From: a virus
DNA length: 54,928 nt
Strand: one strand, 5' to 3'
Virus record (IMG/VR): IMGVR_UViG_3300042542_002193
Location: 1 to 54,928 of that record
Positions 1-7,247 of the stretch are shown here, in pieces. Position numbers and translations under genes: made by a program. Every line of letters starts with the position of its first letter. Positions within the stretch are counted from its first letter, which is position 1. A model generated the notes under the pieces. The model was not told the DNA's origin, made no database searches, and saw only the letters and a program-made list of their open reading frames with translations.

Positions 1-826
1 ACCAACACCAGAGCCTACAGACGAACCAACACCAGAGCCTACAGACGAACCAACACCAGAGCCTACAGACGAACCAACACCAGAGCCTACAGACGAACCA
101 ACACCAGAGCCTACAGACGAACCAACACCAGAGCCTACAGACGAACCAACACCAGAGCCTACAGACGAACCAACACCAGAGCCTACAGACGAACCAACAC
201 CAGAGCCTACAGACGAACCAACATCTGAACCTACTGAAGAACCAACATCTGAGCCTACTGAAGAACCAACACCAGAGACTACAGACAATGTTGAAATTAA
301 AGATGAAGAATTAGCAGAGCTTATTCCTGAAAAGGGAACTGGAACATCAGAAGATCTTTCTGGGGTCATAGCTAATTTAACAAGTAAAGATAATAAATTA
401 GTTATACTAAGTCCTGAACAAGTTTCTGCAATTAGCCAAACATTAACTGCTTTAACAAAAGAAGCAAAATCTGAGGTTGCAGAAAACCTTGGAATTAAAT
501 CTTCAGATGTATCAGCAATTGCTGAAGCAATGAAAAGCAATCCAGAATTGGCCACGGCATTTGTAGAATTTGAAGATAGAGCAGCGTCAGCAGGAGATGC
601 GAATATGCCGTATACTTTAGCAGATGCAACAACAGAGGTTCAAACAGAAGCATTTTTGGCGGATCCAATAGGAGCTATATTGGATATAGATTTTGAAAAA
701 GTTTTAAACCCTTCAGAATGGGGTAAAGATATGACAGATGACCAAAGAGAAAAAGCGCAGGAAGTTGTAATACCAGTAATTATCGCATCAAATATTATTG
801 CAGCTGCAATGACTAGGAGGATATAA
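1..826 (+). CDS. Proline-rich repeat protein, C-terminal part (5' end outside window)
   Basis: The reading frame enters the window open at base 2. It begins with a tandem array encoding PTPEPTDE octapeptides, followed by a 178-residue acidic, mostly helical-looking domain with no family I recognise. The octapeptide array resembles an extended linker or stalk like those of surface or virion proteins. The stop overlaps the next start (TAATG), so the gene is translationally coupled to the lysis-like cassette. A minor virion or tail-tip role is possible but is inferred only from the proline-rich stalk and position. The true start lies upstream. Confidence 0.7.
   Translation, partial: PTPEPTDEPTPEPTDEPTPEPTDEPTPEPTDEPTPEPTDEPTPEPTDEPTPEPTDEPTPEPTDEPTPEPTDEPTSEPTEEPTSEPTEEPTPETTDNVEIKDEELAELIPEKGTGTSEDLSGVIANLTSKDNKLVILSPEQVSAISQTLTALTKEAKSEVAENLGIKSSDVSAIAEAMKSNPELATAFVEFEDRAASAGDANMPYTLADATTEVQTEAFLADPIGAILDIDFEKVLNPSEWGKDMTDDQREKAQEVVIPVIIASNIIAAAMTRRI
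2..289 (+). repeat. 24-bp coding tandem repeat (PTPEPTDE)
   Basis: Nine identical 24-base units run from 2 to 217. Two variant units encoding PTSEPTEE run to 265, and a decayed last unit runs to 289. The array continues past the left window edge. Identical third positions point to recent expansion or homogenisation. Confidence 0.95.
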
Positions 827-1020
827 TGAAAATAATCAAGGCCCTATTTAAATATATATGGGAAGTAATCAAGGAAAGTATAGCCCAAATATTCACCCTA
901 TTAGGATTCTTTATTGCTTGGCTAACCCTAACTGGATCAGCTCAGCAGGTAGTTGGAGTCGCCACTTTGATTGCCACAGCAATATGGCTTCTAACCATAC
1001 CACTACGAAAAGAGGACTAA
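826..1020 (+). CDS. Small two-helix membrane protein (holin candidate)
   Basis: 64 residues with two predicted membrane segments, about residues 20-36 and 42-58, a basic N-terminus (MKIIKALFKYIW) and a charged C-terminus (PLRKED). Size, topology and position upstream of an endolysin fit a class II holin, but sequence alone cannot show this; the 1246 product is a rival candidate. The start overlaps the preceding stop, with AGGAGG just upstream. Confidence 0.6.
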   Translation: MKIIKALFKYIWEVIKESIAQIFTLLGFFIAWLTLTGSAQQVVGVATLIATAIWLLTIPLRKED

Positions 1021-1037
1021 TAGTGTATAATTATACT
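1020..1037 (+). promoter_or_regulatory. Leaderless promoter for lipoprotein gene
   Basis: TATAAT at 1026-1031 lies 6 bases before the ATG at 1038, so transcription would start at or next to the start codon. No clear -35 is visible. Confidence 0.5.
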
Positions 1038-1253
1038 ATGAGGAAAATAGTTTCTATTGCTTTGGCTGGCCTATTAATGGTATCATTAACTGGATGTGAT
1101 TCTTTAAACAGATATCGCTACCCATGCCAAGATCCTAAAAATTGGGAAATTGCAGAATGTAATCCTCCAGAATGTGAAGCTTCACAAACTTGTACAAAAG
1201 ATGTAATAGAAATTACACCTACCACACCAGAACAGGAAATAACAAATGGCTAA
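1038..1253 (+). CDS. Small predicted lipoprotein
   Basis: 71 residues. The N-terminus MRKIVSIALAGLLMVSLTGC is a lipoprotein signal peptide with lipobox L-T-G-C, so Cys20 would be lipidated and the 51-residue remainder exposed outside the membrane. The mature part has four more cysteines (C31, C40, C44, C50), suggesting disulfides. This start was chosen because a TATAAT 6 bases upstream would give a leaderless message beginning here. It sits between two membrane proteins and the endolysin. A spanin-like role is unlikely in a host without an outer membrane; superinfection exclusion or a wall/membrane function during lysis is possible. Confidence 0.65.
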   Translation: MRKIVSIALAGLLMVSLTGCDSLNRYRYPCQDPKNWEIAECNPPECEASQTCTKDVIEITPTTPEQEITNG

Positions 1254-1656
1254 ACAAAAGCTAACGCCTGCAGATCTAGATGCTCGTTTAAAGTTTATTC
1301 TAGGAATAACACTTGGAAGCATTCTATTTATGACAGCGCTTGGAATCATATATGGATTGTTGTTCGTAACACAGCCTATTGGAGCTCAATCAGAAAATGA
1401 CAAAATGTTCTTTAATGTTTTAGGTAGCATTGCAACATTTATTACAGGAACGCTTGCTGGAATTTTGATTGGTAACTCAGGCGCTAAAGACATTATGGCA
1501 GCACAGATAGCAAACAAAGAGGTGGACGCAAAGAATACGCAAGCGGATAAAAAATTAGAATCAGAAATTGATGCAACAGCAGCTCGTTTGGCAGCAAAGC
1601 CAGATGGCGCAATGCCAGAAGAGCAACCAGTTGATCTAGATTGGGATAAAGACTAA
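1246..1656 (+). CDS. Membrane protein next to endolysin (holin-like)
   Basis: 136 residues with two hydrophobic segments (about 17-39 and 53-76) and a long hydrophilic, charged C-terminal tail containing a helical KNTQADKKLESEID region. It overlaps the lipoprotein gene by 8 bases and its stop overlaps the endolysin start, so it is translationally linked to the endolysin. That linkage makes it the strongest holin candidate here, although the large soluble tail is unusual and a membrane anchor for lysis control is an alternative. Confidence 0.6.
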   Translation: MAKQKLTPADLDARLKFILGITLGSILFMTALGIIYGLLFVTQPIGAQSENDKMFFNVLGSIATFITGTLAGILIGNSGAKDIMAAQIANKEVDAKNTQADKKLESEIDATAARLAAKPDGAMPEEQPVDLDWDKD

Positions 1657-2285
1657 TGGCAGAACAAGGTACAGCAGCTCGTCTAATAGAAGTTGCTACA
1701 GCAGAGCTAGGAACTATTGAAGGTCCTAAAGACAACGAAACTAAATACGGTGCTTTTATGAAAGCAAACTTCCAACCATGGTGCGGAAGTTTCGTAAACT
1801 GGTGCGGGTCAGAATCTGGCGTAAAGATTCCTAATACTGTTTACACACCAGGAGGTGCAGCAGCATTTAAAAAAGCTGGTGCTTGGATTGATGTAGATGT
1901 TGCAGATCCAGAGCCAGGAGATATAGCGTATTTTGATTTCCCTTCAGATGGCGTCGATAGAATTTCTCACGTAGGTATTGTTGTTAAAGACAATGAGGAT
2001 GGAACTGTTTGGTGTATAGAAGGAAACACATCTTCAAAAAAGTCTGGAAGCCAAAGAAATGGCGGAGAAGTTTGCAAACAACTTCGTGCTTACAAGAAAA
2101 ATAAAGCTGGCGTTCTTATTTCAATCGTAGGATTTGGAAGACCAAAGTTTGGTGGATCAGCAAAGATTGAAACAAAGCCTTCATCAAAGCCATCTACATC
2201 ACAAAAGATACCAGCAAAGGTAGATCCTAAAGTTAAAGCGGCGATTGATTTATTAACTAAAAACGGATATACTGTATCAAAGTAA
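1656..2285 (+). CDS. CHAP-domain endolysin
   Basis: 209 residues. Residues 1-145 look like a CHAP (NlpC/P60-type) amidase/endopeptidase: Cys43 in PWCGSFVNWC, His105 in SHVGIV and the following acidic/Asn position in IEGNTS form the expected catalytic set. Such enzymes cut peptidoglycan cross-links or the amide bond to the glycan. A Lys/Ser/Pro-rich linker (about 155-185) leads to a short tail (KVDPKVKAAIDLLTKNG) that could aid wall binding. There is no signal peptide, so release depends on a holin. A second, unrelated wall hydrolase is encoded at 35582. Confidence 0.82.
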   Translation: MAEQGTAARLIEVATAELGTIEGPKDNETKYGAFMKANFQPWCGSFVNWCGSESGVKIPNTVYTPGGAAAFKKAGAWIDVDVADPEPGDIAYFDFPSDGVDRISHVGIVVKDNEDGTVWCIEGNTSSKKSGSQRNGGEVCKQLRAYKKNKAGVLISIVGFGRPKFGGSAKIETKPSSKPSTSQKIPAKVDPKVKAAIDLLTKNGYTVSK

Positions 2286-2441
2286 ATGAATAAATATTTG
2301 ATTAAGCTAGAAATTTCAGCAGAGGTAGAAGCCTTTGATGAAAATGATGCAAAAGAATACATCTCGGATGTATTTGGCACAGACGATGAAGTAAAGTCTG
2401 TAAAAATTGCATCAATAAAAATAAAAGGGGACAAAAAATGA
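2286..2441 (+). CDS. Small acidic protein, unknown
   Basis: 51 residues starting MNKYLIKLEISAEVEAFDEN. The alternating beta/alpha pattern resembles that of the 52-residue product at 28171 on the other strand, so they may be distant relatives. It starts directly after the endolysin stop and its TGA overlaps the next ATG (ATGA). Function unknown. Confidence 0.6.
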   Translation: MNKYLIKLEISAEVEAFDENDAKEYISDVFGTDDEVKSVKIASIKIKGDKK

Positions 2442-3325
2442 AATCATTATATGATCTAGAACTAAACGCAGCAGACGGTACACCAGACTTTTTAAAAAAG
2501 TATAAGGGTAAGGTTACTATGTTTGTAAACACAACAGTAGGTTGTGGAAATGCAAATCAAATGGAGGTCCTAGAGTGGCTTCATCAAAAATATAAGGACA
2601 GAGGCTTTGAAATTGTAGCACTCCCAACAAATGATTACTGTGGTCCAGGAGTTACAAAAGGTGCATGGTCTCAAGGACTAGTTGAAGGAATGGATTCTCA
2701 AAACTACGGATGCGACGTGTATGGCACAACTTTTGGGTTTTCCGAAAAAGTAAACTCAATTCCAAATAAAGAATTAGTCGGAGATCTAAATGGAATAGAT
2801 CAGCCATTCGGAGAACCAAGCGAAGTGTTTAATGTAATTGTTGAGCATTCAAGTCATTTATGGGGTAAAGCGCTAGAGCTTGGAATACAATTCCCGTTTG
2901 ACCAATACTACTCATGGTGGTTATGCCAAGGATTTTATTCTGGACAGACACAGGCAGCAAATTTTGAAAAATACTTAGTTGACAAAGACGGTTTTGTTGT
3001 TAAGCACTACTCTCCTTCAGTGCTCAACCTTGACGTTGAAAAAACATTAAAAGAAAATCTAATGAACGATTTAGGTCTAGACTACGGAGATTTTGGTTCA
3101 GATCTATCTAGAATAAATCACGAACCTAATCTTGCTGTAGGAGAAGGCGGCAGAGTAGAGCTTGCATCAGACCACATCTTAATGGTTTCTCATAGACAAC
3201 AGATTGCACCAGGACCAGGACATGGAAGATCGTACAAACTATTTGAAGAAGAGTGGGATGTTGTATGCTCACACATTGAAGAATTGCTAAATGGTGAAGT
3301 TTCAATGATTAACCCAAATAAATAA
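2438..3325 (+). CDS. Glutathione peroxidase-like thiol peroxidase with C-terminal extension
   Basis: 295 residues. Residues 5-180 follow the glutathione peroxidase fold: the redox Cys lies in NTTVGCGNANQ (Cys36, where classical enzymes have NxASxCG), then KYKDRGFEIVALPTND, then the NYGCDVYG..F region. GPx family proteins are usually about 160-180 residues; here about 110 extra C-terminal residues are rich in acidic, Gly and His residues and unfamiliar. Bacterial Cys-GPx enzymes generally use thioredoxin as reductant, and a thioredoxin is encoded at 7451. It may detoxify peroxides during infection. Confidence 0.7.
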   Translation: MKSLYDLELNAADGTPDFLKKYKGKVTMFVNTTVGCGNANQMEVLEWLHQKYKDRGFEIVALPTNDYCGPGVTKGAWSQGLVEGMDSQNYGCDVYGTTFGFSEKVNSIPNKELVGDLNGIDQPFGEPSEVFNVIVEHSSHLWGKALELGIQFPFDQYYSWWLCQGFYSGQTQAANFEKYLVDKDGFVVKHYSPSVLNLDVEKTLKENLMNDLGLDYGDFGSDLSRINHEPNLAVGEGGRVELASDHILMVSHRQQIAPGPGHGRSYKLFEEEWDVVCSHIEELLNGEVSMINPNK

Positions 3326-3334
3326 CAAAAACAG

Positions 3335-3364
3335 TTGACAACTACTGTTTTGCTCCTGTATAAT
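3335..3364 (+). promoter_or_regulatory. Sigma70-type promoter
   Basis: TTGACA at 3335-3340, 18-base spacer, TATAAT at 3359-3364, in the gap before the 3398 gene. It would drive the 3398-WhiB gene group. Confidence 0.7.
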
Positions 3365-3397
3365 AATATATAGGTATAAAAAAGACAAATTGGACAG

Positions 3398-3631
3398 ATG
3401 CTACATTTATATGAAAACGGAGTAGAAATTCTAAGGAACAAAATTCCTAAGAATAAGTTTGATTTATACTGGAATAATTATAACTTAATTGTTTGGGAGA
3501 AAAATAATAGCGGATATTTTGACACCAAAGGAGTTTATAAAAATAATTCCTGGGGAATCGCAAATGAGTTCCCAGTTAATTCAAAAGGGGCATGGACTCT
3601 TCCGCTAAAGTATGTCAAATATTTTAAATGA
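3398..3631 (+). CDS. Hypothetical protein
   Basis: 77 residues, basic and aromatic-rich (MLHLYENGVEILRNKIPKNK at the start). No family recognised. First gene after a good promoter. It overlaps the WhiB gene by 20 bases, so the two are probably co-transcribed. The start is the first ATG after the promoter; no strong Shine-Dalgarno is visible. Confidence 0.55.
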   Translation: MLHLYENGVEILRNKIPKNKFDLYWNNYNLIVWEKNNSGYFDTKGVYKNNSWGIANEFPVNSKGAWTLPLKYVKYFK

Positions 3632-3923
3632 ATTAGATTCAGATGAGCAATCAATAAGATGGTGGCATTTAGCTGCATGCAATGGCATGGAGACTAATCT
3701 ATTTTTTGATCAGTATGAGTCTGATGTTAATATGGCTAAGGCTATAGACCAGTGTTGTTTATCGTGCCCAGTAATGTTGATGTGCCGCGATGCGGGAATT
3801 AAAAATAATGAGTACGGAGTATGGGGCGGTGTATTTTTGTCATCTGGTTTAATGGATAAAATGAAAAATGCACACAAAACAAAAGAAGTGTGGAAACAAA
3901 TAAAGGCAAAACAAAATGTCTAA
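3612..3923 (+). CDS. WhiB-family iron-sulfur transcription factor
   Basis: 103 residues, the typical WhiB length. The four cluster-binding cysteines are C23, C49, C52 and C58 (C-Xn-C-X2-C-X5-C) and the G(V/I)WGG turn is GVWGG at 69-73, followed by a basic C-terminal tail. WhiB proteins occur only in Actinobacteria and their phages; they bind region 4 of the housekeeping sigma factor and redirect transcription. Phage WhiB proteins such as TM4 WhiBTM4 can repress host whiB2 and block superinfection. A role in switching host transcription is likely; the target promoters are unknown. Confidence 0.9.
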   Translation: MSNILNELDSDEQSIRWWHLAACNGMETNLFFDQYESDVNMAKAIDQCCLSCPVMLMCRDAGIKNNEYGVWGGVFLSSGLMDKMKNAHKTKEVWKQIKAKQNV

Positions 3924-4221
3924 TGTTTACGATAATCATCATTTTAAATATGGAATGAATCAATGGACTGGTGAACCTAACAAGCCAGTTTTTTATAATT
4001 CAGAAATGAAAAAAAGACTTAGAGAAATAAAGAAGCCTATGTTTTTATTAATGGATGTTGTAGAGTATCCAGAATTTTTAGCATTAAGATTATATGAAGA
4101 TAACTTTATCCAATTTGACGGAATAGAAAAAGAAAAGGTTATAGACTATGTAACCAAGGCAAAAAAATTACTTGAGTCATATGGAGTTAGAGTAGAGTTA
4201 GAGGGAAGGCCAATGGCATGA
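3916..4221 (+). CDS. Hypothetical protein downstream of WhiB
   Basis: 101 residues, basic, overlapping both neighbours by 4-8 bases. An N-terminal region rich in Asn/His/Tyr is followed by a beta strand (FLLMDVVEYPEFLALRLYE) and a helix (EKEKVIDYVTKAKKLLESYG). No family recognised. Confidence 0.55.
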   Translation: MSNVYDNHHFKYGMNQWTGEPNKPVFYNSEMKKRLREIKKPMFLLMDVVEYPEFLALRLYEDNFIQFDGIEKEKVIDYVTKAKKLLESYGVRVELEGRPMA

Positions 4222-4682
4222 GCGAATTAAAATCAGAACATTTTTCTGTTGTTGACAACTTTTTAAGAGAAAACTCAAACGGAAGCACCCACTACATGCT
4301 AACTATTGCAAGGGATGGTGAAAGCCCAGCTAGATCAATTTATCATTATAATGGCCCATTAGATGTAACCGAAGCTTATAATAAATATACGGATTGGGGA
4401 TTTGCAAAAGAATACCTAACAGTAACAATGTATGGTCCAGGTGGCCAGCTAGCGCAAAAAATACTCCGTAGATCATCTGGCGGAACCCAAGGAGACTGCA
4501 CCTTTGTAAGAGAAGACTACATAAAGGCAGAAAGTATCATATTAAAATATAAAAGTGATATGCAAGAAGACAAATATAAGAGCCTAGTAAAAGATTTTGC
4601 TGGGCTATTTTCAAGAGACAACATCAGATTTGATGTAGGTCGTTTTTTTAAAGCAACAGAATGCGAAGAGGTTTTTGAATGA
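4218..4682 (+). CDS. Two-domain phage protein, fusion of two families found separately at 27977 and 28326
   Basis: 154 residues. Residues 20-85 (TDWGFAKEYLTVTMYGPGGQ...KI) match the product at 28326-28532 (TDWGFADEYATVNLYTPTGK...KI). Residues 97-150 (REDYIKAESIILKY...DFAGLFSRDNIRFDVGRFFKA) match the product at 27977-28168 (RKDYVATAEILKY...DFAEMFAKDNERFDVKRFHEA). The second family is widespread in actinophages. Two genes adjacent on the opposite strand thus appear here as one. Function unknown. Confidence 0.72.
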   Translation: MSELKSEHFSVVDNFLRENSNGSTHYMLTIARDGESPARSIYHYNGPLDVTEAYNKYTDWGFAKEYLTVTMYGPGGQLAQKILRRSSGGTQGDCTFVREDYIKAESIILKYKSDMQEDKYKSLVKDFAGLFSRDNIRFDVGRFFKATECEEVFE

Positions 4683-4918
4683 GTGAAAAGATATTTTGTT
4701 ATTCATGTAACAAGACAAAGAATAAGCTGAACCTAAAAAAATCATCATTATTGACAATTAATTTGTTTTTATGCCAAACATGTATAGATAATAAGTTTGA
4801 GCCAAGATGGGTAGTTTTAATTGCTGGTAGACAAAATGGTCATGAGCATGTTAAAGATTTTATACAGAAAAAAAGATATATCGGCGCAGAAATTGCAGCA
4901 TCTGAGCTATTAGTTTAG
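4679..4918 (+). CDS. Small zinc-ribbon-like protein
   Basis: 79 residues with CYSC near residues 7-10 and CQTC near 32-35, a likely four-Cys zinc site, then a basic C-terminal helix. It overlaps the preceding gene by 4 bases (ATGA). Such proteins usually bind nucleic acids or proteins; no specific role can be given. Confidence 0.6.
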   Translation: MSEKIFCYSCNKTKNKLNLKKSSLLTINLFLCQTCIDNKFEPRWVVLIAGRQNGHEHVKDFIQKKRYIGAEIAASELLV

Positions 4919-4931
4919 ATTAATTATAAGG

Positions 4932-4937
4932 TATAAT
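4932..4937 (+). promoter_or_regulatory. -10 element upstream of 4948 gene
   Basis: TATAAT ends 10 bases before the ATG at 4948, implying a leaderless or nearly leaderless message. No good -35. Confidence 0.4.
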
Positions 4938-4947
4938 ATGATATATA

Positions 4948-5262
4948 ATGGAAATATCATACATAACCATAGTGGTTTCAATATTAGCGGCAAGCCTAAG
5001 TGGTTTTGGTACCGCCATTGTTGCTGGCATTAGAGACGGCAAAAAGGAAAAAAATAGGCGGGAAGAGAAAGAAAAAGACCAACTCAGATTAGATATAAAA
5101 GACCTTAAAATTGAACTATATCAATTAGAAAAAGAATTAACTGAGTGGAAAGACAAATATTATAAGGCCATTCAAGATTTAATTGAAATGAAGTCTGAAT
5201 TAGATAATGTAATAAATCAATTAAATCACTTAGAATATCATGAGATGCTGGACACAGAATAA
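4948..5262 (+). CDS. Single-pass membrane protein with coiled coil
   Basis: 104 residues: a membrane segment at about 5-27 (ITIVVSILAASLSGFGTAIV), a highly charged linker (KKEKNRREEKEKD) and a coiled coil over about 45-95 with Leu/Ile heptads. It would be membrane-anchored with a cytoplasmic or external helical rod. No family recognised. Confidence 0.6.
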   Translation: MEISYITIVVSILAASLSGFGTAIVAGIRDGKKEKNRREEKEKDQLRLDIKDLKIELYQLEKELTEWKDKYYKAIQDLIEMKSELDNVINQLNHLEYHEMLDTE

Positions 5263-5283
5263 TTAAAATAGTACAATAAAGGT
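5249..5283 (+). promoter_or_regulatory. Leaderless promoter for Ntn-hydrolase gene
   Basis: TGGACA at 5249-5254, 17-base spacer, TACAAT at 5272-5277, then exactly 6 bases to the ATG at 5284. Confidence 0.65.
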
Positions 5284-5841
5284 ATGACTTGTATTGTTGC
5301 TATTGCCCAGAGTGGTGTCGTTTATATGGCATCAGATCATGCTGCCTCAGATGATAAAACTGGTTGGATCCTGTCAAGAAAAGAGCCTAAAGTTTTTAAA
5401 GTTGGGCAGTATGGCATTGCATTTACTGATTCTTTTAGAATGGGTCAGATTCTTCAATACTCGTGGACTCCACCAAAATATACTCCAACAAAAACTAACT
5501 CTGGATTAGATAAGTTTATGAGAACTAAGTTTGTTGATTCTGTTAAGGCTGCATTTAAAGAGCATGGATACGGAAGCATCGGATCATCATCTGAGGAAGA
5601 TAGTGGTGGAATTTTTATAGTAGGTCTTGAAGGTAGAATCTTTACTATAGATGAAGACTTCCATGTTGGAGAAAACATAGTAAACTATATGGCGGAAGGA
5701 AGCGGCGGACAGATAGCATTAGGTGCACTTCATGCTACAAAGAATCAAAAGAACCCACGCTTACGCTTAAAGGCAGCATTAGAAGCAGCAACTGAGTTTA
5801 ACATGAGTGTATCTGCCCCCTATACATACATTCAAGTTTAG
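5284..5841 (+). CDS. HslV/proteasome-like Ntn hydrolase
   Basis: 185 residues. Removal of Met1 would expose Thr1; the mature N-terminus TCIVAIAQSGVVYMASDHAA aligns with HslV and proteasome beta subunits (T-x-I-V ... A-x-D at Asp17). Lys35 in EPKVFKV sits where the family has Lys33, with a two-residue insertion. Length matches HslV (about 175-185). These threonine peptidases assemble into rings and need a partner ATPase, none of which is visible here. It could be a self-acting hydrolase, or could use or block the host proteasome that many actinobacteria carry. Expressed from its own leaderless promoter. Confidence 0.7.
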   Translation: MTCIVAIAQSGVVYMASDHAASDDKTGWILSRKEPKVFKVGQYGIAFTDSFRMGQILQYSWTPPKYTPTKTNSGLDKFMRTKFVDSVKAAFKEHGYGSIGSSSEEDSGGIFIVGLEGRIFTIDEDFHVGENIVNYMAEGSGGQIALGALHATKNQKNPRLRLKAALEAATEFNMSVSAPYTYIQV

Positions 5842-5843
5842 TG

Positions 5844-5855
5844 TATAATTAAACA
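5844..5855 (+). promoter_or_regulatory. Leaderless promoter for 5856 gene
   Basis: TATAAT at 5844-5849 with 6 bases to the ATG at 5856; it overlaps the stop region of the upstream gene. Confidence 0.5.
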
Positions 5856-6065
5856 ATGGACATAAATGACCTAAGACCAGATTACTCTAAGTCAATGGAC
5901 GTAAGAGGTGTACCGACACATGTGTGTCCATGCGGTTGTGAAATATGGAACCTTAAAGTTATTTTTGATAACTCTGAAATTGCAACTTACTTTTTAGATA
6001 TGGAGTGTGCTAATTGTGGCACACTGGCAACAGCACCAACGCCACTGGATAGAGAAGAAGAATAA
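5856..6065 (+). CDS. Zinc-ribbon protein
   Basis: 69 residues with CPCGC (residues 24-28) and CANC (48-51), a classic two-knuckle zinc ribbon separated by a beta hairpin. Acidic C-terminus. Possibly a nucleic-acid or transcription-related adaptor; not assignable further. Its stop overlaps the next ATG. Confidence 0.6.
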   Translation: MDINDLRPDYSKSMDVRGVPTHVCPCGCEIWNLKVIFDNSEIATYFLDMECANCGTLATAPTPLDREEE

Positions 6066-6244
6066 TGAGATCACAAAGAAGAATTGATATGCTAGAGCTT
6101 GAGCTATATAAGCTTAGAATTGAATTAGATATAATGCATGAGATTATGGGCAACATTATTAATACTCAGCAACAGGCGGCAGAATCAAGAAATATGGATT
6201 CTGGTAAATGGTATCCACGCAAGAACCCAACACAAAATTCATAA
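6065..6244 (+). CDS. Small coiled-coil protein
   Basis: 59 residues, MRSQRRIDMLELELYKLRIE..., with an amphipathic heptad helix over residues 5-40 and a short Asn/Pro tail. TAATG overlap with the preceding gene. Unknown role. Confidence 0.5.
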   Translation: MRSQRRIDMLELELYKLRIELDIMHEIMGNIINTQQQAAESRNMDSGKWYPRKNPTQNS

Positions 6245-6248
6245 TCTA

Positions 6249-6284
6249 TTGACAACCATCGCTGCATTTAGTAGAATTAGCTTT
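6249..6284 (+). promoter_or_regulatory. Consensus leaderless promoter for secreted protease
   Basis: TTGACA at 6249-6254, 17-base spacer, TAGAAT at 6272-6277, then 7 bases to the ATG at 6285. It decides the start: the message begins at the signal-peptide Met. Confidence 0.75.
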
Positions 6285-7247
6285 ATGAAAAAACTAATAA
6301 CTATGGCAATTATCGCCAGCACACTCGCTATTACCACAATGCCTGCACAGGCAAATCTAAAGCCAAAAACAGTTGTCCCAACATTGGCTATTTTAGACAC
6401 AGCGCTAGACACATCAATCCCATCAATTAAGTCAAGACTAGTTGCTGAGGTATGCATTTTAGATTGGCCATCATGTCCAAATAAAACTAAATTTATGGAG
6501 GGCGCAGGAGCATCAGTTCTTCCAATTAGTATGTTATCAACAAACAACTTTAATCATGGAACACAAATGGCTTCCGCAGCAATTGCTGCTAATCCAAATA
6601 TTAATATTGTATTTATTAGAATTGTTGGCAATACAACAAAGGGCGGACAGCAAACTTACGGTTTAAACACCCTTGTAAATGCTTTAACATGGGTTAATAA
6701 CAACAAGGCTAAGTACAATATTGTAGCAGTTGCATCATCTCATGCTACTAATGCTCCAGTTATTAAGCGCAGCGCAACATCTGCTTATTGTTTACCAACA
6801 GCAGTTGATACAGTAGTTTCTAATTTAAATAACTCTGGTGTACCAGTATTTTTCCCTTCTGGAAATAGTGCTGGAAATCCAAGTATGAAGGGCAAGATTG
6901 AGTGGCCAGCATGTATTAGCCAGTCAATTGCAGTTGGTGGAGTTGAAACTCTAAATCTAGATAAGCCTCAAGTTTCTTTAACAAGTAACTATGATGTAAA
7001 CCTTGTAGATCTATGGGGTGAAATCCAGCAGCCAACTATTTATCCTGGAAATGTTAACGGGTATTCTTATGGAACATCTGTTTCCGTTCAGGTAATTGCT
7101 GCAAAGTACGTACACCTTAAGACTACAAAGCCTACACTAACATCAGCACAGCTAATTTCATTAATGAAGACTGCTTCTGATCCAGTAGAAAACTCTTATG
7201 GACAAAATGTTTATCTGTTTAAGTTGAGTAAAGTAATCAATGGATAG
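6285..7247 (+). CDS. Secreted subtilisin-like serine protease (S8-like)
   Basis: 320 residues from the start set by the promoter. Signal peptide 1-23 (cleavage after AQA). The catalytic triad appears to be Asp38 in AILDTALD, His91 in NHGTQMAS and Ser265 in YGTSVSVQV; the oxyanion Asn lies in FPSGNSAGN. The usual GTSMAxP signature is altered to GTSVSVQ, lacking the proline, and the protein is compact for a subtilase. It has no obvious prodomain. A phage-encoded exported protease could trim host surface proteins, process phage proteins outside the membrane, or act during lysis. The last 8 bases overlap the next gene. Confidence 0.75.
   Translation: MKKLITMAIIASTLAITTMPAQANLKPKTVVPTLAILDTALDTSIPSIKSRLVAEVCILDWPSCPNKTKFMEGAGASVLPISMLSTNNFNHGTQMASAAIAANPNINIVFIRIVGNTTKGGQQTYGLNTLVNALTWVNNNKAKYNIVAVASSHATNAPVIKRSATSAYCLPTAVDTVVSNLNNSGVPVFFPSGNSAGNPSMKGKIEWPACISQSIAVGGVETLNLDKPQVSLTSNYDVNLVDLWGEIQQPTIYPGNVNGYSYGTSVSVQVIAAKYVHLKTTKPTLTSAQLISLMKTASDPVENSYGQNVYLFKLSKVING

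Noticed and set aside
1-290. Direct repeats that look CRISPR-like
   Set aside because: Units are contiguous without unique spacers and read in one frame as PTPEPTDE; this is a coding tandem repeat.
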